Shown: positions 7,366-16,031, counted from the stretch's first letter. The stretch: 64,000 bases of DNA from Lentihominibacter butyricus (GCF_025567305.1 NZ_JAOQJP010000002.1:186001-250000); one strand, 5' to 3'. The notes: generated by a model from the letters alone, not told the origin. Numbers and translations are program-made.

Positions 7366-8385
7366 ATGAAAGAAGTTACGGTAGAACAGGCTGTGGGGAC
7401 AGTGCTCGCGCATGACCTCACTCAGATAATCCCGGGCGAATACAAGGGCCCTAAATTCAAAAAAGGACATATAATAACAGAGGAGGACATTCCTCTGCTT
7501 CTTTCTATGGGGAAAAGACATCTTTTCGTCCTGGAAAAAGACGACAACGATGTGCACGAAAACGAAGCAGCTTACAGGATCGCTTCAAAAGCTGCGGGCG
7601 ACGGCATCGAGCTCACTGATCCTTCAGAGGGCAAGATCGAGCTCAAGGCGACTTATGACGGGCTCCTCAAGATAGACCGAGACAGGCTGTACGAGCTCGT
7701 GTCACAGGATGAGATCATGTTCGCAACGATACATGAAAACATAGTTGTCAGAAAAGGTGAAAAGCTGGCAGGAACCAGGATAATCCCTCTGTTCATCGCA
7801 GAAGAGCTCCTGCAGCAGGCCGAATCCATACTTGAAGACGGCCCTGTCATAAAGATAGTCCCTCTCAGAGAAATGAAAGTCGGTGTCGTTACTACCGGCA
7901 GCGAAGTTTACAACGGTATCATCGAAGACAAATTCGGTCCGGTGCTTGTGAGAAAATTCGACGAACTCGGCAGCAAGGTCGAAAAACAGGTCTTTGCCGA
8001 TGACGATGACGAAATGATCGCAGGCTGCATCAGGCAGCTTATCGATGAAGGAATGGACATCATAGGCGTCACAGGCGGGATGTCTGTAGACCCTGACGAC
8101 ATGACTCCTTCAGGCATCAGAAAAGCAGGCGGAGAAGTCGTAAGCTACGGCGCACCGGTGCTGCCGGGAGCTATGTTCATGCTCTCGTATGTGGGAAACG
8201 TTCCTGTAGTGGGACTTCCGGGATGCGTGATGTACAGCCGTACGAGTATTTTCGATCTGATCGTTCCGAGACTCCTCGCCGGCGAAAAGATCACGAAAAA
8301 GGATATCGTGAAGCTGGCTCACGGCGGACTGTGTCTCAACTGTAAAGTATGCACATTCCCTGTATGCGGTTTCGGCAAGGCATAG
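7366..8385 (+). CDS. Molybdopterin-binding protein with a C-terminal cysteine cluster
   Basis: A 339-residue protein. The N-terminal 150 residues resemble the MoeA-type linker region (VEQAVGTVLAHDLTQIIPGEYKGPKFKKGH). Residues about 170-310 form a MoaB/Mog-type molybdopterin-binding fold: KVGVVTTGSEVYNG, a long conserved TGGMSVDPDD motif and PVVGLPGCVMYSRTS. The last 20 residues carry CLNCKVCTFPVCGFG, a potential iron-sulfur or metal site. Such proteins accompany XdhC clusters and are thought to work in cofactor delivery. It starts at the first base after the modC stop, so it belongs to the mod operon. Confidence 0.8.
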   Translation: MKEVTVEQAVGTVLAHDLTQIIPGEYKGPKFKKGHIITEEDIPLLLSMGKRHLFVLEKDDNDVHENEAAYRIASKAAGDGIELTDPSEGKIELKATYDGLLKIDRDRLYELVSQDEIMFATIHENIVVRKGEKLAGTRIIPLFIAEELLQQAESILEDGPVIKIVPLREMKVGVVTTGSEVYNGIIEDKFGPVLVRKFDELGSKVEKQVFADDDDEMIAGCIRQLIDEGMDIIGVTGGMSVDPDDMTPSGIRKAGGEVVSYGAPVLPGAMFMLSYVGNVPVVGLPGCVMYSRTSIFDLIVPRLLAGEKITKKDIVKLAHGGLCLNCKVCTFPVCGFGKA

Positions 8386-8412
8386 AACGGACATTCAAAG
8401 CCCTGCAATATA

Positions 8413-8467
8413 CAAAAGAGGATATCATATCGGCATGATCATCTTGCCTGTATGGTATCCTCTTTTG
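8413..8467. terminator. Bidirectional terminator-like hairpin after the mod operon
   Basis: CAAAAGAGGATA (8413-8424) pairs with TATCCTCTTTTG (8456-8467). It lies between convergent genes (mod operon and the DUF2325 gene). Only a modest T-rich stretch follows on the plus strand. Confidence 0.5.
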
Positions 8468-8551
8468 CCTGTATGCTTTATTTTGTGTTTTAATATGTCG
8501 ACTGCGTATCCGGGTGCATCCACGGACACATCAGTATATTTCGTGTACTTC

Positions 8552-8845
8552 TCAGCTTACCGGCGTCGCACCGTGCTCCAGGAGCAGATTTGTCAGTGCT
8601 GAAGCGCTGCTGCTGTGTGCTCTGGCGATCTGGATCCTGTTTCTTTTGGCCTCGTTCACAGCGCTCTTGACCATCTTGTGCGACACTGTGTTCGTGAGCA
8701 GTATCATCAGATCGGGAGTCCCCAGATTCTTCTTGAATCCGCTCCTCTCCTTGACAAAAACTTTCGCATCACATCCATGTTTTTCGCATATCTCTTCGTA
8801 TTGACGGACCATTCTCTCATGACCTCCGATTATTACAACACTCAT
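8552..8845 (-). CDS. DUF2325 family small protein
   Basis: A 97-residue protein matching DUF2325: MSVVIIGGHERMVRQYEEIC at the start, then CDAKVFV, PDLMILLTNTVSHKMVKSAV and RAHSSSASALTNLL. The family is widespread in anaerobic Firmicutes; its function is not established, though the Rossmann-like GGHER start and the conserved His and Ser residues suggest ligand binding. AGGAGG precedes the ATG. It is a single-gene unit with its own promoter and an unusually hairpin-rich leader. Confidence 0.8.
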   Translation of the reverse strand: MSVVIIGGHERMVRQYEEICEKHGCDAKVFVKERSGFKKNLGTPDLMILLTNTVSHKMVKSAVNEAKRNRIQIARAHSSSASALTNLLLEHGATPVS

Positions 8846-8861
8846 AAATCCCTCCTGACCA

Positions 8862-8993
8862 TAACAGCAAAAACTGCTATTTATTTATCTGTGGTTAGCT
8901 TTCGCTAACCCACTTTTAAATATATACGGGTACTATCATCAGAAATACCCGTCCCTCTGTACCTCATGCGGATGCTTTTGACATCTCGCATCC
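8862..8993 (-). ncRNA. Candidate structured leader of the DUF2325 gene
   Basis: Reading leftwards from the promoter, four stems occur in about 130 nt: GGATGC/GCATCC (8970-8975 with 8988-8993), ACGGGTA/TACCCGT (8926-8932 with 8946-8952), GGTTAGC/GCTAACC with a GAAA tetraloop on the minus strand (8893-8910), and AGCA/TGCT (8866-8878) next to the ribosome site. I do not recognise a known riboswitch. Confidence 0.4.
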
Positions 8994-9020
8994 AGTTATG
9001 TTCAACTAACTTATAGTGAC

Positions 9021-9049
9021 ATCTTACAATTATTCTGTATATTTGTCAA
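9021..9049 (-). promoter_or_regulatory. Promoter of the DUF2325 gene
   Basis: TTGACA (9044-9049) and TAAGAT (9021-9026) with a 17-bp spacer, about 175 nt upstream of the start codon. Confidence 0.55.
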
Positions 9050-9434
9050 TAGCAACATGCATCAAATAATGTAAAAACTTTGTGAACTTGCTGAAACTCC
9101 CCGGTCCTGCCAGTCATATAGATCGTATGCAGCAGATCAAGATTATGACAGGTTCAGCTGCAGCCCGTGTTTGCCGGAACTCAGCTGAGCCTGCTGTAAA
9201 GCCGGAGCTGCCCGAGCCTGTCAGTCAGGCCTATGCGGCAAAGTCATGGATACAGTGATGCGCATTCGTCGCTTATTCCAGCAGCTATAAGTGTCTCACC
9301 AGTCATATCTGCAAGTTATGTTTGTATGTACGGCACGACTTCTCCGATCTTCCCGTTCCATTCGCTTATGATTTCCTGCTTTTACTTTTTATTTTATCCA
9401 GTTTCCGTGCTTCTCTCAGTTCTGTGCCGTAACG
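9050..9434. other. Intergenic region downstream of the lipoate ligase gene
   Basis: No convincing gene or terminator was seen. A 44-codon frame from about 9129 on the plus strand has no ribosome site and no recognisable relative. Confidence 0.4.
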
Positions 9435-10436
9435 CTATTTTTCACATATTATACCTGCGATATCCGCTGGACTGATATTCGTTACTGACCCCTCAGGCAT
9501 CAGCGATTCGAGCCTTTCCCTGATCTGCCCGTATTCGTAGCGGCATCCTCTGAGCATCCTGCTGATCTTTGCCATATCGGCAGTGCCGAAGAAATTGCCT
9601 GTGATCTCTATATCCTCTATAACGCCTTTCTTCACATTCATACTGCAGCATACATCTCCGCCATCACATCTGCCCTGCTTCGTGATATCGAATTCCGGAT
9701 TTCTGCCGTATATGTTCTCCCAGCTGCCGAACCTGTCTATCGCGATCTCCTCCAGACGCTCGATATCCTCGGGCATGAGCTGTATGACCTGAGAATCGTC
9801 TGTGATGAACTTTGCTATTATCTTATCTCTGAATTCCGTCATCGACAGCGGATCCGTGAAATAGTCGCTGATATTGCCGACGTGCTCACGCACAGAGCTG
9901 ACCCCTTTCGACTGGAGCTTTTCCTCATTCGAGACTGTGCTCCTTTCCAGCATGTCAAGATCCGTGCTGTAAAGCAGCGATCCGTGATGAACGACGAATC
10001 CGTTACGCATATACTGTGCATTGCCGGAAACCTTCTTTCCGTCTACCATGATGTCGTTCCTGCCGTCAAAGTACGCTTCCACCCCAAGCGACTGCAGCAC
10101 CTCTATCACCGGCTCCGTATATTCCCTGAACGAGATCTGCTCAGACTGTGCGGGTGCGATGAAAGTGAACTGCCATCCGCCGAGATCTGTGAATATCGTG
10201 CCTCCGCCTGACATGCGCCTCACTACATTGATATCGTTTTCCTCCACGAAACGGCTGTTGATCTCTCTGTACGTGTTCTGGAACTTTCCTACCATCACAG
10301 TCGGCGTCGTCCTCCATATCAGAAAAACAGTCTTGTCCCTGAACGGCTTCTCTGAAGTCAGGTAATATTCCAGTGCAAAATTGTAGTATACGTCCAGCGA
10401 ATCGTTTTCTATGTAAATGTAGTTATTTTCTTCCAT
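9435..10436 (-). CDS. Lipoate-protein ligase family protein (first paralogue)
   Basis: A 333-residue biotin/lipoate ligase-fold protein. It has the nucleotide-binding motif RRMSGGGTIFTDLG, the catalytic-lysine region DIMVDGKKVSGNAQ, VVHHGSLLY and a C-terminal lipoate-ligase accessory domain from about residue 240. These enzymes activate lipoate or octanoate with ATP and attach it to a lysine of a lipoyl domain, or transfer octanoyl groups. It is the last gene of the acetoin-dehydrogenase operon. Its ATG at 10436 lies inside the end of lipA with AGGAGG upstream, so it is translationally coupled to lipA. The GGW variation after the glycine loop makes it more divergent than the second paralogue. 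Confidence 0.85.
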   Translation of the reverse strand: MEENNYIYIENDSLDVYYNFALEYYLTSEKPFRDKTVFLIWRTTPTVMVGKFQNTYREINSRFVEENDINVVRRMSGGGTIFTDLGGWQFTFIAPAQSEQISFREYTEPVIEVLQSLGVEAYFDGRNDIMVDGKKVSGNAQYMRNGFVVHHGSLLYSTDLDMLERSTVSNEEKLQSKGVSSVREHVGNISDYFTDPLSMTEFRDKIIAKFITDDSQVIQLMPEDIERLEEIAIDRFGSWENIYGRNPEFDITKQGRCDGGDVCCSMNVKKGVIEDIEITGNFFGTADMAKISRMLRGCRYEYGQIRERLESLMPEGSVTNISPADIAGIICEK

Positions 10437-11265
10437 AGCTAAGAGCCTCCTCTGCGTGGTATGAGCTGCGTACAAGCGTACCGCTCGCCACGTATGCGAA
10501 TCCTTTCTCTTCTCCCGCTTTTCGGTACTCGTCAAAGACCTCCTCCGAAATGTATTCCTGCACCGGCAGATGATCCTCTGTCGGCTGCATGTACTGCCCT
10601 ATCGTCAGGATATCGCAGTTTGTCTCTCTCACGTCATCCATCAGCGCCAGCACTTCCTCTTTCGTCTCTCCCAGTCCCACCATGATGCCTGTTTTCGTCA
10701 GCACATCAGGACGCATTTCCTTTGCTCTCTGCAGGACTCGCAGCGACCTGTCATAGTTCGCCTCAGGTCTTGCCTCGCTGTAAAGTCTCGGAACCGTCTC
10801 TATGTTGTGGTTAAGTACATCCGGCTCGGCATCCATCACGATCTTCAGCGCTTCCAGGCTTCCCCTGAGATCCGGGATCAACACTTCCACCGTTATGTCT
10901 TCCGAATAATGGCGAAGTGCCCGGATCGTCGCTGCAAACTGCTCTGCACCGCCGTTTTTGAGATCATCTCTCGTAACGCTCGTGACCACCACATGTTTGA
11001 GCCCCATCAACGCTGCGGCCTTTGCTATCCTCTCAGGTTCGTGAGGATCCACCTTTTCCGCATCGCCGTTCATGATGTTGCAAAACCTGCAGTTTCTGGT
11101 GCACTGACTGCCGAGGATCATGAATGTGGCGGTTTTGCGCCTGAAGCATTCACCCATGTTCGGACAGCTCGCCGCACTGCAGACTGTATTCAGCCTGTAT
11201 ACATCAAGCATCTTTCTGACATTGTCCACATCATTCTGATTGTATCTTACTCTGACCTGCCCCAT
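10423..11265 (-). CDS. lipA: Lipoyl synthase
   Basis: A 280-residue radical SAM enzyme that inserts two sulfur atoms into protein-bound octanoyl groups. Both clusters are visible: the auxiliary motif in CSAASCPNMGEC and the radical SAM CTRNCRFC. Other LipA marks are VVTSVTRDDLKNGGA, PDVLNHNIETVPRLY and the C-terminal RSSYHAEEA with its conserved RSSY serine. It needs octanoyl-protein made by a LipB- or LplA-type enzyme; no lipB is in the window, so one of the two ligase-fold neighbours may supply it. Overlaps the downstream ligase by 14 bp. Confidence 0.93.
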   Translation of the reverse strand: MGQVRVRYNQNDVDNVRKMLDVYRLNTVCSAASCPNMGECFRRKTATFMILGSQCTRNCRFCNIMNGDAEKVDPHEPERIAKAAALMGLKHVVVTSVTRDDLKNGGAEQFAATIRALRHYSEDITVEVLIPDLRGSLEALKIVMDAEPDVLNHNIETVPRLYSEARPEANYDRSLRVLQRAKEMRPDVLTKTGIMVGLGETKEEVLALMDDVRETNCDILTIGQYMQPTEDHLPVQEYISEEVFDEYRKAGEEKGFAYVASGTLVRSSYHAEEALSYGRK

Positions 11266-11293
11266 AACTCACACCTCTTGCGCGTCTGCGCCT

Positions 11294-11530
11294 TTATGCC
11301 TTGTCTATCACTGCCACGACTGCCCCAACATTTACAGCAGAGCCTTCATCGAAGCACATCTCCGAAAGGACTCCGTCGGCGGTAGCCTCCACCTCGCATA
11401 CGACTTTGTCGGTCTCTATCTCAAAGATCGGTTCGCCGCTTGTCACCTGCTCACCCTTTCCCTTGAGCCACGATACGAGGACTCCGTTTTTCATGTTGTT
11501 GCTCAACTTTGGCATATAAATGTTTTCCAT
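11294..11530 (-). CDS. Stand-alone lipoyl-domain protein
   Basis: A 78-residue protein that is almost nothing but one biotinyl/lipoyl domain: YMPKLSNNMKNGVL, then the modification site in EIETDKVVCEVEA and a final VNVGAVVAVI strand. It lacks any catalytic or E3-binding domain. In this operon E2 and E3 already carry their own lipoyl domains, so the free domain may be an intermediate carrier in lipoyl assembly, as GcvH is in the Bacillus lipoyl-relay pathway, or a swinging arm shared by the complex. It lies 28 nt before lipA. Confidence 0.8.
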   Translation of the reverse strand: MENIYMPKLSNNMKNGVLVSWLKGKGEQVTSGEPIFEIETDKVVCEVEATADGVLSEMCFDEGSAVNVGAVVAVIDKA

Positions 11531-11545
11531 CTCATACCTCTCTAT

Positions 11546-12475
11546 CTATATAAACATCTTAGTGTTGTTTTCAAGTATCTCTCTGACGTATTTCTCGGAA
11601 TATCTGTGTCCCACATATTCCTTTTCCAGAACTTCCTCTCTGATAACATCGAGCGGGGAGCCTGCGAAATCCGTCTCTATTTTTCGTATTATGCCTTTTT
11701 CAACGAAAAACTCTATATCAAAAATTTTTCCTCCGAAAAAGCACCGTTCCCTTGCTGAAAATTTAGGCGATCTGCCTATCACCCAGTCCCAGCTGCTGAA
11801 TTTGCCGGTCTGGCTTTCTATCAGGCGCTTTTCTTCTTCGCTGAGGACGATCTCTTCGCCGCCTCTGCAGAAGTAGTCCGCTATGTATTTTTTGAATTCC
11901 TCCGCTGTGACGTCCAGGTATTTCCGGATGTTCACAACGCTGCTCTTTACTGATTTTGTAGCCTTCGAGCTGTATGACGAGCTGTCGGACTTGAGATATT
12001 TTCTCAGTTTTTCAAGGTCAGCGTCAAAGAGCAATGTGCCATGATGTATGATTTTTTTTCCTTTGATTATCTGAGCATTACCTGAAATCTTATCGTCCAT
12101 TATGACTATATCGCTCTTGTTACGCTTAGATGCAGAGACTCCGAGTGAATGCAGCATTTCGATGACAGGAGAGAGGAACTCGTCATACTGGTCGGCGGCG
12201 TCCATATCAAAATCACGGATCACACTGAAATTGATATTGCCTCTGTCGTGAAAGACAGCTCCGCCGCCTGAATTGCGTCTTGCCAGAACTATACCGTCTG
12301 CCATCGCCTCATCCACATTCACTTCCTCGAAGATGTTCTGATTTCTTCCGACTACTACGGAATCCTCATTCGTCCAGATGATGAAGCAGTCATCGTCCGC
12401 CGCATTCCGGCACAGGTACTCTTCGAGAGCCAGGTTGTAAAACACGTTTTGATTATCACTTATCAGCCATTTCAT
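11546..12475 (-). CDS. Lipoate-protein ligase (second paralogue)
   Basis: A 309-residue LplA-type protein with the classic glycine motif RRNSGGGAVFHDRGN, lysine region DIVIMDDKISGNAQ, KIIHHGTLLF and a C-terminal accessory domain. It should activate exogenous lipoate and load it on the lipoyl domains encoded next door. It sits between the E3 gene and the free lipoyl domain in the acetoin-dehydrogenase operon. It differs clearly from the first paralogue, so the two probably have distinct substrates or steps. Confidence 0.87.
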   Translation of the reverse strand: MKWLISDNQNVFYNLALEEYLCRNAADDDCFIIWTNEDSVVVGRNQNIFEEVNVDEAMADGIVLARRNSGGGAVFHDRGNINFSVIRDFDMDAADQYDEFLSPVIEMLHSLGVSASKRNKSDIVIMDDKISGNAQIIKGKKIIHHGTLLFDADLEKLRKYLKSDSSSYSSKATKSVKSSVVNIRKYLDVTAEEFKKYIADYFCRGGEEIVLSEEEKRLIESQTGKFSSWDWVIGRSPKFSARERCFFGGKIFDIEFFVEKGIIRKIETDFAGSPLDVIREEVLEKEYVGHRYSEKYVREILENNTKMFI

Positions 12476-12567
12476 ATCCCTGCAAAACCTTTCTTTGTCA
12501 GTTTATGTTATGTTTGTCTTGCTTTGTCTTTGTCTGTCTGTTTTTGACGTTATTCGTCTATTTGCGA

Positions 12568-14313
12568 TTAAAAATGTATCGCTCTTCCATCCACGGCATG
12601 CATAGCTTCGTGCATGATTTCTGATACTGTAGGATGCGGATGTATAGCCATCGCAACTTCCTCTGCAGTGCTTTCAAGCTTCATTGCAACTACTGCCTCT
12701 GCGATCATGTCTGTAGCGTGGATGCAGTAAAGATGCACGCCTACGATCTCGCCGTACTTGGCTTCTGCGATCACCTTTACAAGTCCTCTTTCCTCTCCTG
12801 CTACCTTGGCTTTGCCGTTTGCCATGAGAGGGAACTTGCCGACTTTGATCTTGCCGTATTTCTCTGCAGCCTGCTTTTCTGTAAGTCCTACGCTTGCGAT
12901 CTCAGGCTGGATGTAAATAGCGCTCGGGATCTTGCTGTAATCCATTACTGCCTTTTCACCGCAGATATTTTCTACTGCTACGATACCTTCCATCGAAGCT
13001 GTATGCGCGAGCATCGCCTTGCCGTTCACATCGCCTATCGCATATACACCGTCAACCGAGGTCTTGAGCATCTCGTCTGTAACGATAGCGCCTCTTTCAG
13101 TCTTGATGCCGAGAGCTTCAGTATCTATGCCTGCAAGGCTAGGTCCTCTGCCGACTGCCATCAGCACCTGCTCTGCAGGGAGCTCCTGTACTTTGCCGTC
13201 CTTCTCGAACCTGACGCTGTCTGCAGTGATCTCAGTAACCTTTGCACTGGTGTAAATATCGATGCCGAGCTCTTTCAGGTGACCTGTCACCTGAGTAGTG
13301 ATCTCTTCGTCCACCATAGGAAGTATGCGGTCGAGGAATTCGACTACGCTCACCTTTACGCCTATAGTAGCGAGGAAGTATGCGAATTCTATACCGATGA
13401 CTCCGCCGCCGATGACTACCATCGATTCCGGTGCTTCGTCTATGTCGAGCATCTCCGTGCTTGTCAGCACTGTAGCTTCAGGTGATATCTCTATCGGCAG
13501 GCTCTTTGCCTGTGAACCTGTTGCAATGATCACATTTGCTGCCGTTATCTTCTTGCCGCCTACTTCAACTGTGTGCGGATCGATCAGCTTTCCTTCGCCG
13601 TTTTCGATCACTGCGCCGTTTCCTTTGAGCAGCCCCTGAACACCGCCTACCAGCTGGCTGACTACGTTCTTCTTTCTGGCCTGCACTTTCTTGAGATCGA
13701 GTGCTGCTGACGATGTGTCAACGTCCACTACTCCGAACTGTGCGCTTTCCTTGACTTCCTTGAGAGCCTCTGCGCTTCTGAGGAGTGCCTTCGTAGGGAT
13801 GCAGCCGACATTGAGGCATGTGCCGCCGAAATGTTCTTTCTCGATGATCACTGTCTTCTTGCCCATCTGTGCCGCCTTGATCGCTGCCACGTATCCGCCC
13901 GGGCCGCCGCCGATGACTGCGATATCGTAATCGTAGCCTGCGCCGTCTGATGCTTTGTCTTCTGTTTTCTCAGCCTTTGCAGGAGCTGCTTCAGCTGCCG
14001 GCGCCGCTGCGCTGTCTGATGCGTTGTCGCCAAGCTGTGCCAGTGAATCGGCGATCAGATCGTCGATGTTCTCATCGGCGTCTCCAACGATCGCGATCGG
14101 GAGAGTCACAGGGATCTTGTCGCCTGCCTCGATGAAAAGCTTTCTTACCACGCCATCCTGCGTTGCTTCTATATCCATGTTAGTCTTGTCTGTCTCGACA
14201 GAGAAGAGAGGCTCGCCTTTTGCAACGGCTTCGCCCTCTGCCTTGTACCATTCGACAAGCTTTCCTTCGCTCATATTAAAGCCCAGTTTGGGCATTATGA
14301 TTACTTCTGCCAT
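12568..14313 (-). CDS. acoL: Dihydrolipoyl dehydrogenase (E3) with N-terminal lipoyl domain
   Basis: A 581-residue flavoprotein that reoxidises dihydrolipoyl groups of the complex with NAD+. Residues 1-80 are a lipoyl domain with ETDKTN; an Ala/Glu-rich linker follows to about 125; then come the FAD loop IAVIGGGPGGYVAA, the redox disulfide GGTCLNVGCIPTK, the NAD loop VVIGGGVIGIEFA, ATGSQA, AIGDVNG and the C-terminal active-site HPHPTVSEIMHEA. E3 with its own lipoyl domain is known from acetoin dehydrogenases such as that of Clostridium magnum. AAAGGA precedes the ATG at 14313. Confidence 0.92.
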   Translation of the reverse strand: MAEVIIMPKLGFNMSEGKLVEWYKAEGEAVAKGEPLFSVETDKTNMDIEATQDGVVRKLFIEAGDKIPVTLPIAIVGDADENIDDLIADSLAQLGDNASDSAAAPAAEAAPAKAEKTEDKASDGAGYDYDIAVIGGGPGGYVAAIKAAQMGKKTVIIEKEHFGGTCLNVGCIPTKALLRSAEALKEVKESAQFGVVDVDTSSAALDLKKVQARKKNVVSQLVGGVQGLLKGNGAVIENGEGKLIDPHTVEVGGKKITAANVIIATGSQAKSLPIEISPEATVLTSTEMLDIDEAPESMVVIGGGVIGIEFAYFLATIGVKVSVVEFLDRILPMVDEEITTQVTGHLKELGIDIYTSAKVTEITADSVRFEKDGKVQELPAEQVLMAVGRGPSLAGIDTEALGIKTERGAIVTDEMLKTSVDGVYAIGDVNGKAMLAHTASMEGIVAVENICGEKAVMDYSKIPSAIYIQPEIASVGLTEKQAAEKYGKIKVGKFPLMANGKAKVAGEERGLVKVIAEAKYGEIVGVHLYCIHATDMIAEAVVAMKLESTAEEVAMAIHPHPTVSEIMHEAMHAVDGRAIHF

Positions 14314-14334
14314 TTTTGATCCTTTCATCTATTT

Positions 14335-14432
14335 GTCGATCGTAGATCGACATTAAGGTTACACCCTTGCGGTGTTTCATTAGTGTGTCGGCGATAAGCC
14401 GACATTAAGGTTATCCCCGCCAGGGGGTTCAT
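14335..14432. repeat. Two tandem double-hairpin units between the E2 and E3 genes
   Basis: Unit 1 (14335-14380) and unit 2 (14387-14432) share one plan on the plus strand: a 6-bp stem starting GTCG (GTCGAT/ATCGAC, then GTCGGC/GCCGAC), the identical decamer ATTAAGGTTA, a second small hairpin (ACACC/GGTGT, then CCCC/GGGG) and TTCAT. Stems differ in sequence but keep pairing, so structure looks conserved. Confidence 0.6.
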
Positions 14433-14456
14433 CTGCTTTTTCCGGTGTAATCGGAT

Positions 14457-14577
14457 CAGACTTATAAATGCACCCGTTCATATATGGAAGTTCAGGATGT
14501 TAACACATCTGTTTAAATTACTCATGACCACTAAGTACAATTAAAAAGGAGAAAAAACATTGTCATTTATAAGTCTG
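14457..14577. mobile_element. Possible MITE: 121 bp with perfect 14-bp terminal inverted repeats
   Basis: CAGACTTATAAATG (14457-14470) and its exact reverse complement (14564-14577) bound an AT-rich, non-coding core just downstream of the E2 stop. No target-site duplication is obvious; it could instead act as a long-range stem or terminator. Confidence 0.4.
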
Positions 14578-14591
14578 TCTCATACACTCTT

Positions 14592-16016
14592 CTATACCAT
14601 CAAGCTAATTGGGTTTTCCAGTAAGTTCTTGACATTTGTAACAAACTGTGCAGCCAGCAGGCCATCGATTATTCTGTGGTCTACAGTGAGCTGGATGTTC
14701 ATCATCGGCTTGATCTGTATTTCCTTGGTTCCGTCTTCCTTAGTGACAACGAACGGCTCGTCCTTTGTCGAGCTGATCGACAGTATGCCCACTTCAGGAG
14801 GATTGATGATAGCTGTAAAGTTTTCTATGCCGAACATGCCGAGGTTCGAGATCGTGAATGTTCCGCCCGCATATTCGTCAACTGCAAGCTTTCCGGCTCT
14901 CGCCTTGTCGAACAGCGGCGTTGATGCCTTCGAGATCTCCACTACGCTCATGTCCTGTGAATTCTTGATATTCGGTACGATCAGTCCTGTCGGTGACGCT
15001 ACCGCTATACCAAGGTTGATGCTCTTGTATCTTTCTATAGTCTCGCCTACGAGCGATGAATTCATTTCAGGATACTTTTTCAGTGTCATGATGACAGCCT
15101 TTGCGATGAAGTCTGTAACTGACGTCTTCTTGTCCTGTACCTCGTTGACCTTTTTTCTGAGAGCCAGCACGTCTTCCATGTTGACTTTCTGTGTGAAGTA
15201 AAGGTGCGGAGCAGTGAATTTGCTCTCGGCCAGTCTGTCGCCGATGACCTTTCGCACGCCTGCATAAGGAACCTTTTCTCCGATCTCCTTACCGTCAGGG
15301 GTGATCTCGCCTGCGCCTGCATGTGCCTGATCTTCTGCGGCAGCAACTGCCTTTTTCGCTGCAGCGATAACTTTTTCCACGTCTTCCTTCATGATCTTGC
15401 CGTTCACGCCGCTGCCCCTGATGTCTGCGAGGTCGATGCCCTCTGCCTTTGCCATAGCTGCTGCAACAGGTGTCGCCTTGACCTTGTTCGATGCAAGGTA
15501 TTCAAGGATGTCCTTTTCACAGATACCGCCCTGCCATCCTGTTCCTTCGATAGTCAGATCTTCGACAGCCAGGTCATTCTCTGCAGCCACTCTTCTCGCT
15601 CTAGGCGTGATCTTGATCACACCGTCTGCTGTCTTTGGAGCTGCTGCAGGAGTCTTTGCTTCAGCCGGAGCCTCAGCCTGTTCCGCTGCCGCAGCTGCTT
15701 CGTCAACATCACTGACATCTGCTCCGCCGGCCGCGAGCTGCGCCTTTGCATCTGCAACTGCAGCACTGACGTCTTCATCCGCAGAACCGATGACTGCGAT
15801 TGGCAGAGTTACAGGGATCTGATCCCCTTCCTCGATGAGCAGCTTCTTAACGACGCCGTCAGATGTCGCTTCTATATCCATGTTGGTTTTATCTGTTTCT
15901 ACTGAAAAAAGAGGCTCTCCCTTTGTGATCTCTTCGCCTTCGCTTTTATACCACTGTACCAGCTTACCATCGTTCATATTGAATCCGAGTTTCGGCATTA
16001 TTATGATTTCTGCCAT
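14592..16016 (-). CDS. acoC: Dihydrolipoamide acetyltransferase (E2)
   Basis: A 474-residue E2 core protein. Domains in order: lipoyl domain 1-78 with ETDKTN; Ala/Pro-rich linker; two peripheral-subunit-binding motifs, ITPRARRVAAENDL (about 137-172) and TPVAAAMAKAEGIDL (about 180-215); catalytic CoA acyltransferase domain from about 245 to the end, with the active-site DHRIIDG near residue 446. It takes the acetyl group from E1 and passes it to CoA. Two subunit-binding domains in tandem are less usual than one. It follows the E1beta gene by 15 nt and is separated from E3 by 278 bp with structured repeats. Confidence 0.92.
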   Translation of the reverse strand: MAEIIIMPKLGFNMNDGKLVQWYKSEGEEITKGEPLFSVETDKTNMDIEATSDGVVKKLLIEEGDQIPVTLPIAVIGSADEDVSAAVADAKAQLAAGGADVSDVDEAAAAAEQAEAPAEAKTPAAAPKTADGVIKITPRARRVAAENDLAVEDLTIEGTGWQGGICEKDILEYLASNKVKATPVAAAMAKAEGIDLADIRGSGVNGKIMKEDVEKVIAAAKKAVAAAEDQAHAGAGEITPDGKEIGEKVPYAGVRKVIGDRLAESKFTAPHLYFTQKVNMEDVLALRKKVNEVQDKKTSVTDFIAKAVIMTLKKYPEMNSSLVGETIERYKSINLGIAVASPTGLIVPNIKNSQDMSVVEISKASTPLFDKARAGKLAVDEYAGGTFTISNLGMFGIENFTAIINPPEVGILSISSTKDEPFVVTKEDGTKEIQIKPMMNIQLTVDHRIIDGLLAAQFVTNVKNLLENPISLMV

Positions 16017-16031
16017 TGTACCTCTCCTCTC

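Noticed and set aside
9129..9260. Small gene of 44 codons
   Set aside because: No ribosome site, no conserved motif and no promoter in the right place.
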